NCBI GenBank assembly: GCA_964476375.1
Contig: CAYYZW010000119.1
Coordinates: 1 to 50,439, forward strand
Reading direction: 5' to 3'
Length of the DNA: 50,439 nucleotides
Origin: SAT2750 sp964476375
GTDB taxonomy: Bacteria > Planctomycetota > Planctomycetia > Pirellulales > Pirellulaceae
Part shown: positions 17,544 to 26,355 of the stretch, piece after piece
How the letters are laid out: each line of letters opens with the position of its first letter
Numbering within the stretch: the stretch's first letter is position 1
The notes under the pieces: generated by a model
Database searches by the model: none
Told to the model about the DNA's origin: nothing
Seen by the model: the letters and a program-made list of their open reading frames with translations, nothing else
Translations under genes and position numbers: made by a program

Positions 17544-18533
17544 ATGAGAATTATCCTCACCTTCTTTCCCTGCCTGATGCTGATCGGCCTGGCCACCTGT
17601 CTCCCCGGGGAGGAGCCTGAAGGAGCCAGGAAAACGACGGCGGAGGAGGTCCAGGAGATTCTTGACTCCGTTTCCAACTGGGGACGCTGGGGAGAGGATG
17701 ACGAACTGGGGACGCTGAACCTGATTACCCCGCGCAGGCGTCGCCAGGCCGCCTCGCTGGTCAGGGCGGGGGTATCGATTTCCATGGCCCATGATGTGAT
17801 CAAGGAACGGATGGATGGATCCAGTCCATTTGAGCACGAGTTGATGGTCAACGCGGTCTCCGGCGGGGTGGGAGGAGCGGGAGATCGCTATAGCGTGCAG
17901 TACCATGGTTTCACGCAGACGCACCTGGATGCTCTCTTCCACATTTTTTACCAGGGCAAAACCTATAACGGTTACTCGGCCGATCAGATCCTGACAAGCG
18001 GCAGTGGGCAACTCTCCATTAACCGGGTCCGTAACGGGATCTTCACGCGTGCCGTGCTGATGGATATTCCGGCCCTGCTGGGGGTCCAGTACCTGGAGGG
18101 TGCCCAGGCGATTTACCCGGAGCACCGGGAAGCCTGGGAAAAGAAGGCCGGGGTGCGGGTTCGATCCGGGGACGCGGTGCTGGTGAATACCGGTCGCTGG
18201 ACACGGCGCGAGCAGGAGGGTCCCTGGGATATCATGGCCGGCTCGGCGGGACTGCATGTCTCCTGCCTGAAGTGGCTCAGGGAGCGAGATGTGGCCCTGG
18301 TCGGAAGTGACCTGGCCCTGGATGTGATGCCGTCCGGTTCTGACGGGATCCAGCTCCCGGTCCACCTGGGAGTGATCGTGCAGATGGGGATGCCGATCCT
18401 GGACTGCTGTGACTTTCGGGCCGTGGCCGAGGAGTCGCGGCGGCGAAAGCAATGGACTTTCCTGCTCACACTTGCCCCCCATGCCGTGGAAGGGGGCACC
18501 GGTTCTCCGATCAACCCGATCGCAACGTACTAG
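17544..18533 (+). CDS. Secreted cyclase-family hydrolase (kynurenine formamidase-like fold)
   Basis: The protein has 329 residues. A short signal sequence (1-20) is followed by a cyclase domain. The metal site is a variant of HxGTHxDxxxH: HGFTQTHLDALFH (residues 121-133), keeping His121, His127, Asp129 and His133. Other family segments are WGRWGEDDELGTLN at the front and VNTGRW and GSDLALDVMPSG later. Such enzymes hydrolyse amides or lactones. The TrpB-pathway KynB is much shorter, so this longer group is functionally undefined. The ATG at 17544 is chosen because it begins the signal peptide; the frame is open upstream to 17322 without sense. Its stop shares 4 bases with the convergent small gene. 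Confidence 0.88.
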   Translation: MRIILTFFPCLMLIGLATCLPGEEPEGARKTTAEEVQEILDSVSNWGRWGEDDELGTLNLITPRRRRQAASLVRAGVSISMAHDVIKERMDGSSPFEHELMVNAVSGGVGGAGDRYSVQYHGFTQTHLDALFHIFYQGKTYNGYSADQILTSGSGQLSINRVRNGIFTRAVLMDIPALLGVQYLEGAQAIYPEHREAWEKKAGVRVRSGDAVLVNTGRWTRREQEGPWDIMAGSAGLHVSCLKWLRERDVALVGSDLALDVMPSGSDGIQLPVHLGVIVQMGMPILDCCDFRAVAEESRRRKQWTFLLTLAPHAVEGGTGSPINPIATY

Positions 18534-18772
18534 GAGCCATCCTGTTTGAGTTGGGACATCGCCTGGTCGAGCGGCAGGCTGGAGAGCCTTTTGGCAGCGG
18601 GGAAATGGAGCGGGCAAAACCAGGCGGCATTGGGAGGATGCCCGGTCAGTCCGCTTTTGTCCATCTCGTGCTGCCACTGCTTGACCTCGGGGGTGGAGGC
18701 AAAGTAGACCAGGTTGCTCTCACTCTCCTTCTGGTCAGCGGGGGCACAAAGACAGCATTCCGGGGGCATCAT
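18530..18772 (-). CDS. Small Cys/His-rich protein, unknown function
   Basis: The protein has 80 residues. Two metal-knuckle-like pairs are visible: CCLC near the N-terminus (PPECCLCAPADQ) and CPLH (AWFCPLHFPAAK), spaced by about 45 residues. This suggests one zinc or iron site. The C-terminus LDQAMSQLKQ is helical. It starts 6 bases after the stop of the interrupted isomerase gene on the same strand and its stop overlaps the convergent cyclase gene by 4 bases, so it is packed like a real gene. The ribosome site is weak. I cannot name the family. Confidence 0.65.
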   Translation of the reverse strand: MMPPECCLCAPADQKESESNLVYFASTPEVKQWQHEMDKSGLTGHPPNAAWFCPLHFPAAKRLSSLPLDQAMSQLKQDGS

Positions 18773-18778
18773 GGCAGC

Positions 18779-19699
18779 TTAATCCCTGGGGATGAACTGT
18801 CGCAGGTATCGATGGCTCTCTTCAAGCGACGTGATTCTCAACTCGGCCGTCTCCTCGTAGTCCCGGTCCTCGACTTCCACGCAGACCGGACCATCGTAAC
18901 CACTCTCATCCAGAACCGAGAAGAATTGCCCCCAGTCAATGTCACCCTTGCCAGGTAACTTGGGAGTATGATACTTCAGCGGCGTGGCCAGGATGCCGAC
19001 CTGGTCAAGCTGGTCTCGCTCGATCCGGACATCCTTGGCATGGACATGGAAGAGCTTTTCCCGGAAGTCCAGCATGGGCTGGAATGGATCCATCTGTTGC
19101 CAGATCATGTGGGAGGGATCGTAATTGAGGCCGAAGTGGTCGCTGGGGATATCCTCGAACATCCGTCGCCAGACCTCGGGACTGATTGCCAGGTTCTTGC
19201 CCCCGGGCCACTCGTCGTCACTGAACAGCATCGGGCAGTTTTCAATCCCGATGCGGACATTCTTCTGTTCCGCGAACTGGACAATCGGCTTCCAGGTATC
19301 GAGCATGCGGGGCCAGTTGTCACGGATCGACCGGCCCGGATCACGGCCTATGAAGGTGTTCATCTGCGGGATTCCCAGCAGGGTGCAGGCATCGATCACC
19401 TTGCAGATGTGCTCCACGGCCGTGTTGGATTCGGCGAGGTCCGGAGAGAGCGGGTTGGGGTAATAGCCGAGTCCGCTGATCGACACGCCCACCTTGTCAA
19501 ATCACTGCCGGATCTCCGTCGCAGCTTCCTGGTCCAGCTGGTCGACGTCCACATGTGTCACACCCGCGTACCGCCGTTCGGCCTTGCCCAGCGGCCAGCA
19601 CATCAGTTCAACGCAGTCGTAGCCGATCTCGTGTGTCGTGGTGAGTACTTCATCCAGGCTCAGATCCGGGATAATCGCACTGGCAAAACCAAGCTGCAT
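18779..19699 (-). pseudogene. Sugar phosphate isomerase/epimerase (TIM barrel) interrupted by an in-frame TGA
   Basis: One continuous 306-codon frame encodes a xylose-isomerase-like barrel. It begins LGFASAIIPDLSLDEVL (ATG 19699) and continues, after a TGA at 19502-19504 (codon 66), into FDKVGVSISGLGYYPNPLSP. The frame does not shift, so the cause is one nonsense codon. Downstream metal-ligand strands are intact (GIENCPMLF, NYDPSHM, FHVHAKD, CVEVEDRD). The upstream and downstream halves belong together by fold: strand 1-2 before the stop, strands 3-8 after. Possibilities are a C-to-T change of CGA, sequencing error, translational readthrough, or restart at GTG 19492. It sits 41 bp behind KDG kinase in a sugar-acid cluster. 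I call it a pseudogene only provisionally. Confidence 0.75.
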
Positions 19700-19740
19700 G
19701 GGACTTCTCCTGGGATATGGTGATCCGCCGGTGCGATTCC

Positions 19741-20826
19741 TTAACGCTGGACCCGTGCCGATCCTCCCTCGGCCAGGGCTTCTACTTCGGCCAGGGTGGC
19801 CATCGTGGTGTCACCGGGGAAGGTAGTAAGCAGGGCACCATGGGCCCAGCCAAGATTGAGTGCCTGCTGGGGTTCACGGCCGGAGATCAGTCCGTAGATC
19901 AGGCCGGAGGCAAATCCGTCTCCTCCCCCGATTCGGTCCAGCACGTCAAGCTGGCAGGTCGGACTCACATATCTTTGGCCGTCAAGCCAGAGCACAGATC
20001 CCCACTGGTGCCGGGATGTCGATTCCACTTCTCGCAGCGTGGTGGCGACCATCTTGATGTTGGGAAACTTCTCCAGTGCCTGCTCGATCATGTCAAAGAA
20101 CGCTTCCGGATCGAGTTTTGACCGTTCTTCCTCGACTTCCGGCCCTGGAATGCCGAGTCCTTTCTGCAGGTCTTCCTCGTTTCCGAAAAGTACGTCCGTG
20201 GTGTTGACGATCCGGGCCATTGTCTCCTGGGCTTTTTCAATACCCCCGGAGGACTCCCACATCCTGGCCCGGTAATTAAGGTCGAAGGAGTTGATTGCTC
20301 CGTGGGCATGAGCCGCTTCCATTCCCTCGATGATCAGGTCGGCCGTGGTTCCCGAGAGTGCCGAGAAAATACCGCCGGAGTGGAACCAGCGGACACCCCC
20401 GGCAAAGATCTCGTCCCAGTCAAAGTCCCCGGGCTTGAGCATTGCCCCGGCTTCATTGGCACGGTTGTAAAAGACCACCGGGGCCCGTACCCCGTACCCC
20501 AGGTCACTGTAGACCGTGGCAATATTGGGGCCTCGCATGCCATCATATTCAAACTGCCTGTAAAACGGTGTCACCCCGGATTCACGAACCCGGGTCTGTA
20601 CCAGCTCACCAATCCCACTGTTGACCATGGCGGTGGCAACCCCGGTGTCGAGTCCAAAGCAGTCTCGCAGGTTGACAGCCACGTTATACTCGCCACCAGA
20701 GACATGGACCTGGAAGTTGCGCGCCTTGCGGAAGGGGATCGCGCCCGGATCGAGTCGATGGACAAGTGCCCCCAGGGCAAGGAAATCAAGCTGGCACGAA
20801 TCGTCACGGATATTCAGGCCGGTCAT
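19741..20826 (-). CDS. kdgK: 2-keto-3-deoxygluconate kinase-like PfkB carbohydrate kinase
   Basis: The protein has 361 residues and belongs to the PfkB family. It has the N-terminal substrate motif GGEYNVAVNL (44-53), the lid and anion-hole region, and C-terminal signature DRIGGGDGFASG (297-308) with catalytic base Asp303. The GGEYNVA variant and length fit 2-keto-3-deoxygluconate kinases, which phosphorylate KDG to KDPG in the cytoplasm. ATG 20826 has GGAGAG about 9 bases upstream. It lies 32 bp behind an SDR typical of mannonate oxidoreductases and 41 bp ahead of an isomerase-like gene, supporting hexuronate or alginate-derived KDG breakdown. Ribokinase-type function is the alternative. Confidence 0.85.
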   Translation of the reverse strand: MTGLNIRDDSCQLDFLALGALVHRLDPGAIPFRKARNFQVHVSGGEYNVAVNLRDCFGLDTGVATAMVNSGIGELVQTRVRESGVTPFYRQFEYDGMRGPNIATVYSDLGYGVRAPVVFYNRANEAGAMLKPGDFDWDEIFAGGVRWFHSGGIFSALSGTTADLIIEGMEAAHAHGAINSFDLNYRARMWESSGGIEKAQETMARIVNTTDVLFGNEEDLQKGLGIPGPEVEEERSKLDPEAFFDMIEQALEKFPNIKMVATTLREVESTSRHQWGSVLWLDGQRYVSPTCQLDVLDRIGGGDGFASGLIYGLISGREPQQALNLGWAHGALLTTFPGDTTMATLAEVEALAEGGSARVQR

Positions 20827-20858
20827 CTATATGCTCTCCATCGTTCTGCAATAAAAAA

Positions 20859-21671
20859 CTAGATCGTGGTCGAGGAAAAACCCCCGTCAACAACGATATT
20901 CTGCCCGGTCACAAAAGAGGAAGCGTCCTGGGACGCAAGCCAGACGACAACGCCGCCCAGTTCTCGAGGGTCTCCAAAACGACCCATCGGGGTGTGCCCG
21001 ATAATCTGGCCTCCCCTTTCACTGTAACTGCCATCCTCGTTAAACAGCAGGGCCTTGTTCTGTTCGGCTGGGAAGAAACCTGGGCTGATGGCGTTCACAC
21101 GGATGCCCTGGGTGGCCCATTCCCGGGCCAGGAACTGGGTCAGGTTGATGACCGCCGATTTTGCCGAGGAATAAGCGACAACTCGTGAAAGCGGCAGGAT
21201 CCCGGCCATGGAGGCGATGTTGATAATGCTTCCGGTTCCCTCGGCAAGCATGGACTGGCCAAAGACCTGGGATGGCAAAAGTACCCCTCCCACGAGGTTC
21301 AGGTCAAACACGCCGCGCCAGGCATCCAGGGGGAGTTCACAGAAATCACTTCCAGGCGGAAGCGTGGCATCAGGATGATTTCCCCCGGCTGCATTGACAA
21401 GCACGCTGACAGGTCCCAGGGAGGAGGTGATGGCATCCCGTGCCATTACCAGTGTCTCCGGGACAAGGGCGTCGGCGGCCTGGAAGACGGCGGTCCCACC
21501 CGCTGCCTGGATTGATTCAACGCGGTCATTTCCTCGTTCCGGGTTGCGACCGATCACCGCCACGTGGGCTCCGGCGGCAGCCAGGGCATCGGCCATCGCG
21601 CCACCCAGGACACCGGTCCCGCCGATCACGGCGGCGACTTTTCCTTGAAGCTGAAACAGGTCGTTACTCAT
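20859..21671 (-). CDS. SDR-family oxidoreductase, probable D-mannonate oxidoreductase type
   Basis: This 270-residue classical short-chain dehydrogenase has Rossmann motif GGTGVLGGAMA (17-27), NAAG near 90, catalytic Ser in NIASMAG and YSSAKSAV (Tyr-x-x-x-Lys). The C-terminal end is VTGQNIVVDGGFSS. The insert AAGGNHPDATLPPGSDFCEL is typical of the SDR group annotated as mannonate/fructuronate oxidoreductase, which reduces D-fructuronate to D-mannonate with NAD(P)H. It leads KDG kinase by 32 bp, matching that pathway, but glucuronate isomerase and mannonate dehydratase are not in the window. Confidence 0.85.
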   Translation of the reverse strand: MSNDLFQLQGKVAAVIGGTGVLGGAMADALAAAGAHVAVIGRNPERGNDRVESIQAAGGTAVFQAADALVPETLVMARDAITSSLGPVSVLVNAAGGNHPDATLPPGSDFCELPLDAWRGVFDLNLVGGVLLPSQVFGQSMLAEGTGSIINIASMAGILPLSRVVAYSSAKSAVINLTQFLAREWATQGIRVNAISPGFFPAEQNKALLFNEDGSYSERGGQIIGHTPMGRFGDPRELGGVVVWLASQDASSFVTGQNIVVDGGFSSTTI

Positions 21672-21751
21672 GGTTCTCTTTCTGCAAAAAACATCATCCG
21701 ACTATAGGGTAGGGGGGAGAGCAGATACTGTACAAGGGGCCCGGTCGGCAG

Positions 21752-23923
21752 CTACTTCTCGGTGGGGACGGCGTTGATCGTATTGTAAATCGTCTGCTTG
21801 ATGGCAGTGCCGGAAGCAGACCGGATGGAAAAGCTGATTTGCATCTGCATCACCGGCTGGATCTCTTCGAGTTCCAGGATCACGGTACGCCCGTCGGGAA
21901 GCAGGCGTGCCGTGTCGACGTAAACCTCCTCTCGTCCCGGCATCCGTGGATTGGAAACACGGTATTCCTTGGAACCGTATTCCATCGAGTACCGGTAGTT
22001 CCACCAGTCCACGGCATAGTTGTCCGGATCACTGGCGGTTTCCCTGTCCAGCGGATCGGTAAAGGTAATAGCGAGGCCGCTGGGGGTTACCTTCAGGTCT
22101 TTTGGCAGGTTCACCGGCTTGCCGGTGTATCGAACGCGCTGAAGACAGCCGTCGTCGGCAGCAAGTGTCTGCCAGCCCTTGAGTCCCGTGAGATAGAGCT
22201 GTCCGTCGCGGGGGCTGAATCGACCTCGCATCACCCCCGATTTGAAGAGGTAGGGCAACTTGACGGTGCCGGCATGTGACTCTTCACCGATCTCCTGCCG
22301 CATGACCACCAGCAGTGCACACTGGCCATAGGAGAGGTGCAGCATCTGCCCCTCGAAAGGGCCCCAGCGTTTACTGGTCACCCAGACCTGGCCCCCACTG
22401 GAATTATCCTGGAGCCGGGGCATCCAGCAGAGAGGGCGATCGTATCCGAGAGGGCGCTTGGGGGTCACCTGGGGTCCGCCAAAACCGTAAAAGCCTCCCT
22501 GGCGGACCTCGATAATGCAGGATTTTGGAGTCCAGGTACCTTCCTGGGGGGCGGCGGTGACAATACCCTGTGGACCGACACCGAGCCCCACCGGGTTACG
22601 AAATCCGGTGGCGATCGATTCGTGTTTTGTGCCGTCCGCTGAGACACGGACCACTCCCTCCTTGGCACGGATGTAGTAAAAGTTCCCGTCTGGATCGGTC
22701 TCCAGGCAGGAGGCGTAGTCATGGCCGCCCAGCGAGGTCTGGCCGTCATTGTTGAAGTTCTCGTACCAGTCCGCCTCTCCATCCCGGTCGCGGTCGACGA
22801 GGTGAGTGATCTGGTCCTTGCCAAGAATATAGATCTGGTCGTCAACGATCCGGACGCCCATCGACTGGTGAAAGCCGGTCGCAAAACGCCGCCAGCGGGC
22901 TTTCTTGAGCTGGCGGTCAATTCCCGAGACAGTCCAGATGTCTCCATGCATGGTGCAGGCGACCAGCACGCCGCTGGAGAGAAAGTCATGGCCGGCAATG
23001 AACATCAGGGCCTTGTACGGGTTATCAAAGGGAACCGGGATAGTATCGACCTGGTAGGGCCCGTCCTCCTCGCCCAGGATTCCGGGAGTGGCAAGCTCCT
23101 GTGGCCAGAGTGGTTTCCCAGGGCGAGAGAGGGCATGCAGATCGTCGGCAGGAAGCTCGGACTGCTGGAGCTGGGCAGTTGTAAGTTGCTCGGTCATCGG
23201 GCAGTAACAGACTTTGAGCCGCAGCGCCTCCCCGGAGGCGGGCAAGTCCAGTATCACCGCATCGCCGGCAATGCGTGGCTGGATACCAGGCGTCAGGACG
23301 ACCACGCGGGTCACGTTTCCCTGCCAGGTTCCGGTCGCGGAGTTCTTCTCTGCGGTAAGCTCGCTTGCCTTGTCGAGCAGGGTCAGTGACAGGGGTTGCT
23401 TGTGGGGGCTCACTTCCAGGGTCCGGCTGATGGCGAGCGATCCTTCACGGTGAACCGCGCCTGGAGACTCAAGGACACCGGCATCGGCCACCTGGTAGGA
23501 AAGTACGACCTGGCGGCCATGTTGATACATGCCATGGTACTGCACCGGCGCACGACCCCAGGATGGTCGGGAACAGAGAAATCGCACCGTGCCGGCGATT
23601 TGCGGAGCAGCAACAATGCCATAACGACGTGCGTCAAAGCGGAGAAAATCCCCGCTCCAGGCGACCCGCATGGAGCCGGTCTGGAGGTCATATCCGACGG
23701 CTGTCGCGGCGGGGTTTCCCAGCCGAATGGAGAGTCCCTTGGCGATGGCGCCCCCCGGGGTATGAAGCACGCTGGCCAGGAACGGACCGGTGTCGGCATC
23801 ATTCCAGCGGCCGTCGATACTGTCCTCTTCTTTCCAGGTTTCTCCAGGGTCGGCAGGCTGCTGCGCCTGGGCAATGGAAGCAGCCATGAGGCCGAGCAGC
23901 AGGGGAAGGTGGAAGTGTTTCAT
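21752..23923 (-). CDS. DUF6797-type secreted propeller protein
   Basis: The protein has 723 residues. A signal peptide (1-20, HLPLLLGLMAASIAQAQ) is followed by a region with FDARRYGIV and YHGMYQHGRQVVLSYQV, the planctomycete DUF6797 pattern. From about 300 to 610 it forms an NHL/PQQ-glucose-dehydrogenase-like propeller (TPGILGEEDGPYQVDTIPVPF, GFRNPVGLGVGPQGIVTA, GFGGPQ). The C-terminal 110 residues look like an Ig or beta-sandwich module (YAVDWWNYRYS, ILELEEIQPV). Related proteins often end in a CxxCH cytochrome; none is present here. It is upstream of the SDR by 80 bp on the same strand. Activity is unknown. Confidence 0.85.
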   Translation of the reverse strand: MKHFHLPLLLGLMAASIAQAQQPADPGETWKEEDSIDGRWNDADTGPFLASVLHTPGGAIAKGLSIRLGNPAATAVGYDLQTGSMRVAWSGDFLRFDARRYGIVAAPQIAGTVRFLCSRPSWGRAPVQYHGMYQHGRQVVLSYQVADAGVLESPGAVHREGSLAISRTLEVSPHKQPLSLTLLDKASELTAEKNSATGTWQGNVTRVVVLTPGIQPRIAGDAVILDLPASGEALRLKVCYCPMTEQLTTAQLQQSELPADDLHALSRPGKPLWPQELATPGILGEEDGPYQVDTIPVPFDNPYKALMFIAGHDFLSSGVLVACTMHGDIWTVSGIDRQLKKARWRRFATGFHQSMGVRIVDDQIYILGKDQITHLVDRDRDGEADWYENFNNDGQTSLGGHDYASCLETDPDGNFYYIRAKEGVVRVSADGTKHESIATGFRNPVGLGVGPQGIVTAAPQEGTWTPKSCIIEVRQGGFYGFGGPQVTPKRPLGYDRPLCWMPRLQDNSSGGQVWVTSKRWGPFEGQMLHLSYGQCALLVVMRQEIGEESHAGTVKLPYLFKSGVMRGRFSPRDGQLYLTGLKGWQTLAADDGCLQRVRYTGKPVNLPKDLKVTPSGLAITFTDPLDRETASDPDNYAVDWWNYRYSMEYGSKEYRVSNPRMPGREEVYVDTARLLPDGRTVILELEEIQPVMQMQISFSIRSASGTAIKQTIYNTINAVPTEK

Positions 23924-24018
23924 GCGTCATGTTCCGGAAAAGGTGCTTCGGAGTTGTCCCTTCCATCGTACCGGATCGGCTGGCTTCCTCGTAGCAGGTA
24001 GCCCCTCAAGAGCGGCGA

Positions 24019-25485
24019 GTGACCGAGAAAGATCAACCGGTTTCAGTCCGGTCTCGCCCATCGATACCGAAAAAGGGTATACCAGTGGAAGAGGAAGCAC
24101 GAGTATTGAACCGCTGGCTTTTCCCGGGTCGGGCCATGAAGGAACCACAAGATTATCCGCGGGTCGCCGGCATGCTGTGCCTGTCTGCCGGCCTGGCCTG
24201 CCTGTTCTCATGCCTGGTCTATAACCAGTGGGTACTGGGCCTGCTGGATCCCTCCCCACCCCTGGCCCCGGGCACGCTCTCGGCAATTCATGTTTCGCAG
24301 ATCGTGATGGCCCTGCTTGCCGGCCTGCTCCTGGCCGTGGCCCGGGTTCTGCGCCGTGCGCGGCAGCAGTCGTGGGGAACCAGGTTCTTTTCCAGCCGCC
24401 TCCGGGTCCGGCTGTTGCTGACACTGTTGTTTGGTTTTCTGCCGCTCGCGCTTGCCGAAATCATGGCCCGGCCTGTGGTTCCACCTGACAACCTGACAAC
24501 GATCTTTCGTCCTGACGGGGAACTGGGGTGGAGGTTTTCTCCCGGAGTGAAGGACAGCTGGGGAGGGGTTCCCGTAACGATTAATGAAAAGGGACTTCGG
24601 GGACCGGAAGTGTCCTACGAACGGACACCGTCGGTGCCACGCCTTCTCTACCTTGGCGACTCGGTAACGTTTGGTTACCGGCTAGATAATTACCGTGATT
24701 CATTTCCTTACCGGATCGAGCAGCTCCTGGAAATCCGCAGCGGCGGCGCGGTGGAGACGGTCAACGCAGGGGTTGGTGGTTATTCTCCCTGGCAACATCA
24801 CCAGTACCTGGTCAGCGAGGGGGAACGCTACAAGCCGGACCTGGTGGTTGTCAGCCTGGTTCTGAATGATGTCACTGAGAAGATGAGCCTGGCCCGGTTT
24901 GGAGGGGACAATACAGGCTGGCAACTGGCCCACTCGGCCAATACGTTCGGAGGCTGGCTGTCCCGGAAGCTGGCAATTTACCGGCTTGCCGGCCAGGCCT
25001 ACCGGCGAATTCGTTTTGGTACTGATCCCCACCAGGGTGCGGTGGCCAGGGAAGTGCAATTTGTTCGTGACCTGGTGGAAAAGCCGGAAAGCCGTCGGGT
25101 GAAAGAAGCCTGGGAGGTGACACTCCAGAATCTCCGCAGCCTGACAGACCACTGCCGGGAAAAGAACCTTCCCGTGGTACTGGTTGTGTTTCCATACACG
25201 TTCCAGTTTTCCTGGCAGCCGAGGCCCACCGCTCCCCAGCAGATCCTGCAGACTTTTTCCAAGGATGCGAATGTGCCGTTGCTGGATCTCCTGCCGGCGA
25301 TGGAAGAGTATTGTGCGAGCCATCAATGTATGCCGGCAGACCTCTTCCTGGATGCAAATCATCTCTCCCCTCAAGGTGGCCAGGCCGTGGCAGAGATGAT
25401 CCTTGGGTTCCTTGACAATTCCCTCTCCCCGGGCACTTTGCCTGGCGCTGGTAACGTGTCGACGCCCAGCCCAGCGGAGCGATAG
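24019..25485 (+). CDS. Membrane-anchored SGNH hydrolase
   Basis: Up to 488 residues. Three hydrophobic segments (about 48-75, 90-112 and 130-150) precede an SGNH hydrolase domain from about 160. Motifs are LGDSVTFGY (Ser215), NAGVGGYSPWQHH (Gly), VVVSLVLNDV (Asn) and LDANHLSPQG (Asp/His near 455). All four catalytic positions are seen. This layout resembles membrane-linked O-acyltransfer or deacylation enzymes acting on exopolysaccharide, but it has far fewer helices than an acyltransferase-3 fusion. The start is uncertain: GTG 24019 is the longest, with GTG 24085 and ATG 24136 as alternatives. It ends exactly next to the convergent cupin gene with no gap. Confidence 0.85.
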   Translation: MTEKDQPVSVRSRPSIPKKGIPVEEEARVLNRWLFPGRAMKEPQDYPRVAGMLCLSAGLACLFSCLVYNQWVLGLLDPSPPLAPGTLSAIHVSQIVMALLAGLLLAVARVLRRARQQSWGTRFFSSRLRVRLLLTLLFGFLPLALAEIMARPVVPPDNLTTIFRPDGELGWRFSPGVKDSWGGVPVTINEKGLRGPEVSYERTPSVPRLLYLGDSVTFGYRLDNYRDSFPYRIEQLLEIRSGGAVETVNAGVGGYSPWQHHQYLVSEGERYKPDLVVVSLVLNDVTEKMSLARFGGDNTGWQLAHSANTFGGWLSRKLAIYRLAGQAYRRIRFGTDPHQGAVAREVQFVRDLVEKPESRRVKEAWEVTLQNLRSLTDHCREKNLPVVLVVFPYTFQFSWQPRPTAPQQILQTFSKDANVPLLDLLPAMEEYCASHQCMPADLFLDANHLSPQGGQAVAEMILGFLDNSLSPGTLPGAGNVSTPSPAER

Positions 25486-26172
25486 TCAGGTCGGTGGTGA
25501 TTGAAGGGGGATTGCCAGGAAGACCTCGAATTCACGGGCGATGTTACAGCTCACGCGAGCGTGGACTTTCCCCTGTTCGTCATGAAACGTCGCCTGGGGC
25601 GAAAGCGGAAAGACACCCTCGTGCCAGACATCAGGGTGAATGTAGAGGCCACAGCCGGCCTCGCAGTAGAAGGCGACGAAGTCCCCGGGGGTGACATCGT
25701 CCCCTGGCAGGGCGAGCGGAACGATAAAAGGAGAGTCCTCGAGGGGATAGAAAAGCTGGCCCCCGTCCGGATGATAGTTGGCATGCCATAGCAGGACCTG
25801 CCGTGGACAATCTGCAGGCTCCTCTCCCCGGGTCGCTTCACCCGGGTTGGTGGACCAGCCCAGAAGATACTCATCTTGTACTGCGCTGTTGTTCCCCATC
25901 AGCACGTCTCCCTGCCACTGGCAGCTGAAAACACCGCTGGTTGTTCCCGCTTCGTCGCCGGTTCCGGGATCGACCGGCCGCCAATCCGGGGCGGGCCAGC
26001 GGACAATCTCGATCGGGAAATCCCTGTAATCATCTACCAGCTGGCCATATCCCTCGAGGGACTGTTCCGTTGCCCGGACCACCGGAACGTGGAACCAGGG
26101 CAGGGAACCGGGGACATCCGGCGAAAGATAATCCACCTTCTCTTCCTGCCGGGATTGTGAGTTGTCGACCAT
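25486..26172 (-). CDS. Ureidoglycolate-lyase-like cupin protein
   Basis: The protein has 228 residues. The sequence follows the ureidoglycolate lyase (AllA-type) pattern: VVRATEQSLEGYGQLV, IVRWPAPDWRPVDPGTGDEA, LLWHANYHPDGGQLFYPL, PLALPGDDVTPGDFVAFY and GLYIHPDVWHEGVFPL, with His and Asp ligands in the last two. AllA converts ureidoglycolate to glyoxylate and urea in purine catabolism. No other allantoin or urease genes are present, so the real substrate is open. ATG 26172 is chosen: GGAAGGG lies 9 bases upstream. GTG 26190 and ATG 26181 are in frame, but the ribosome site would overlap them. Confidence 0.85.
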   Translation of the reverse strand: MVDNSQSRQEEKVDYLSPDVPGSLPWFHVPVVRATEQSLEGYGQLVDDYRDFPIEIVRWPAPDWRPVDPGTGDEAGTTSGVFSCQWQGDVLMGNNSAVQDEYLLGWSTNPGEATRGEEPADCPRQVLLWHANYHPDGGQLFYPLEDSPFIVPLALPGDDVTPGDFVAFYCEAGCGLYIHPDVWHEGVFPLSPQATFHDEQGKVHARVSCNIAREFEVFLAIPLQSPPT

Positions 26173-26355
26173 CCAATTCATCCCTTCCACGCGTGTATTT
26201 CAGATCACATTCGTTTCATTATCACGCATTTTTGACCGATGAACCGTATTAGGTCCGGTCATGCTGATTGCGCCATTCAGTAAAGATAGGCAAGGCAAGA
26301 CGACAGGGTAAGAGTAGTCCGCCCTCGAGGCATGTAAATTCAGGAGTCTGTGAGA

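Noticed and set aside
17481..18677. 398-codon minus-strand frame
   Set aside because: It overlaps the cyclase gene, whose metal motif is clear; the mirror frame has no sensible protein.
24019..24150. Frameshifted upstream gene merged with the SGNH hydrolase
   Set aside because: The leading 40 residues are polar and start at GTG; they may simply be non-coding upstream sequence, with the real start at 24085 or 24136.
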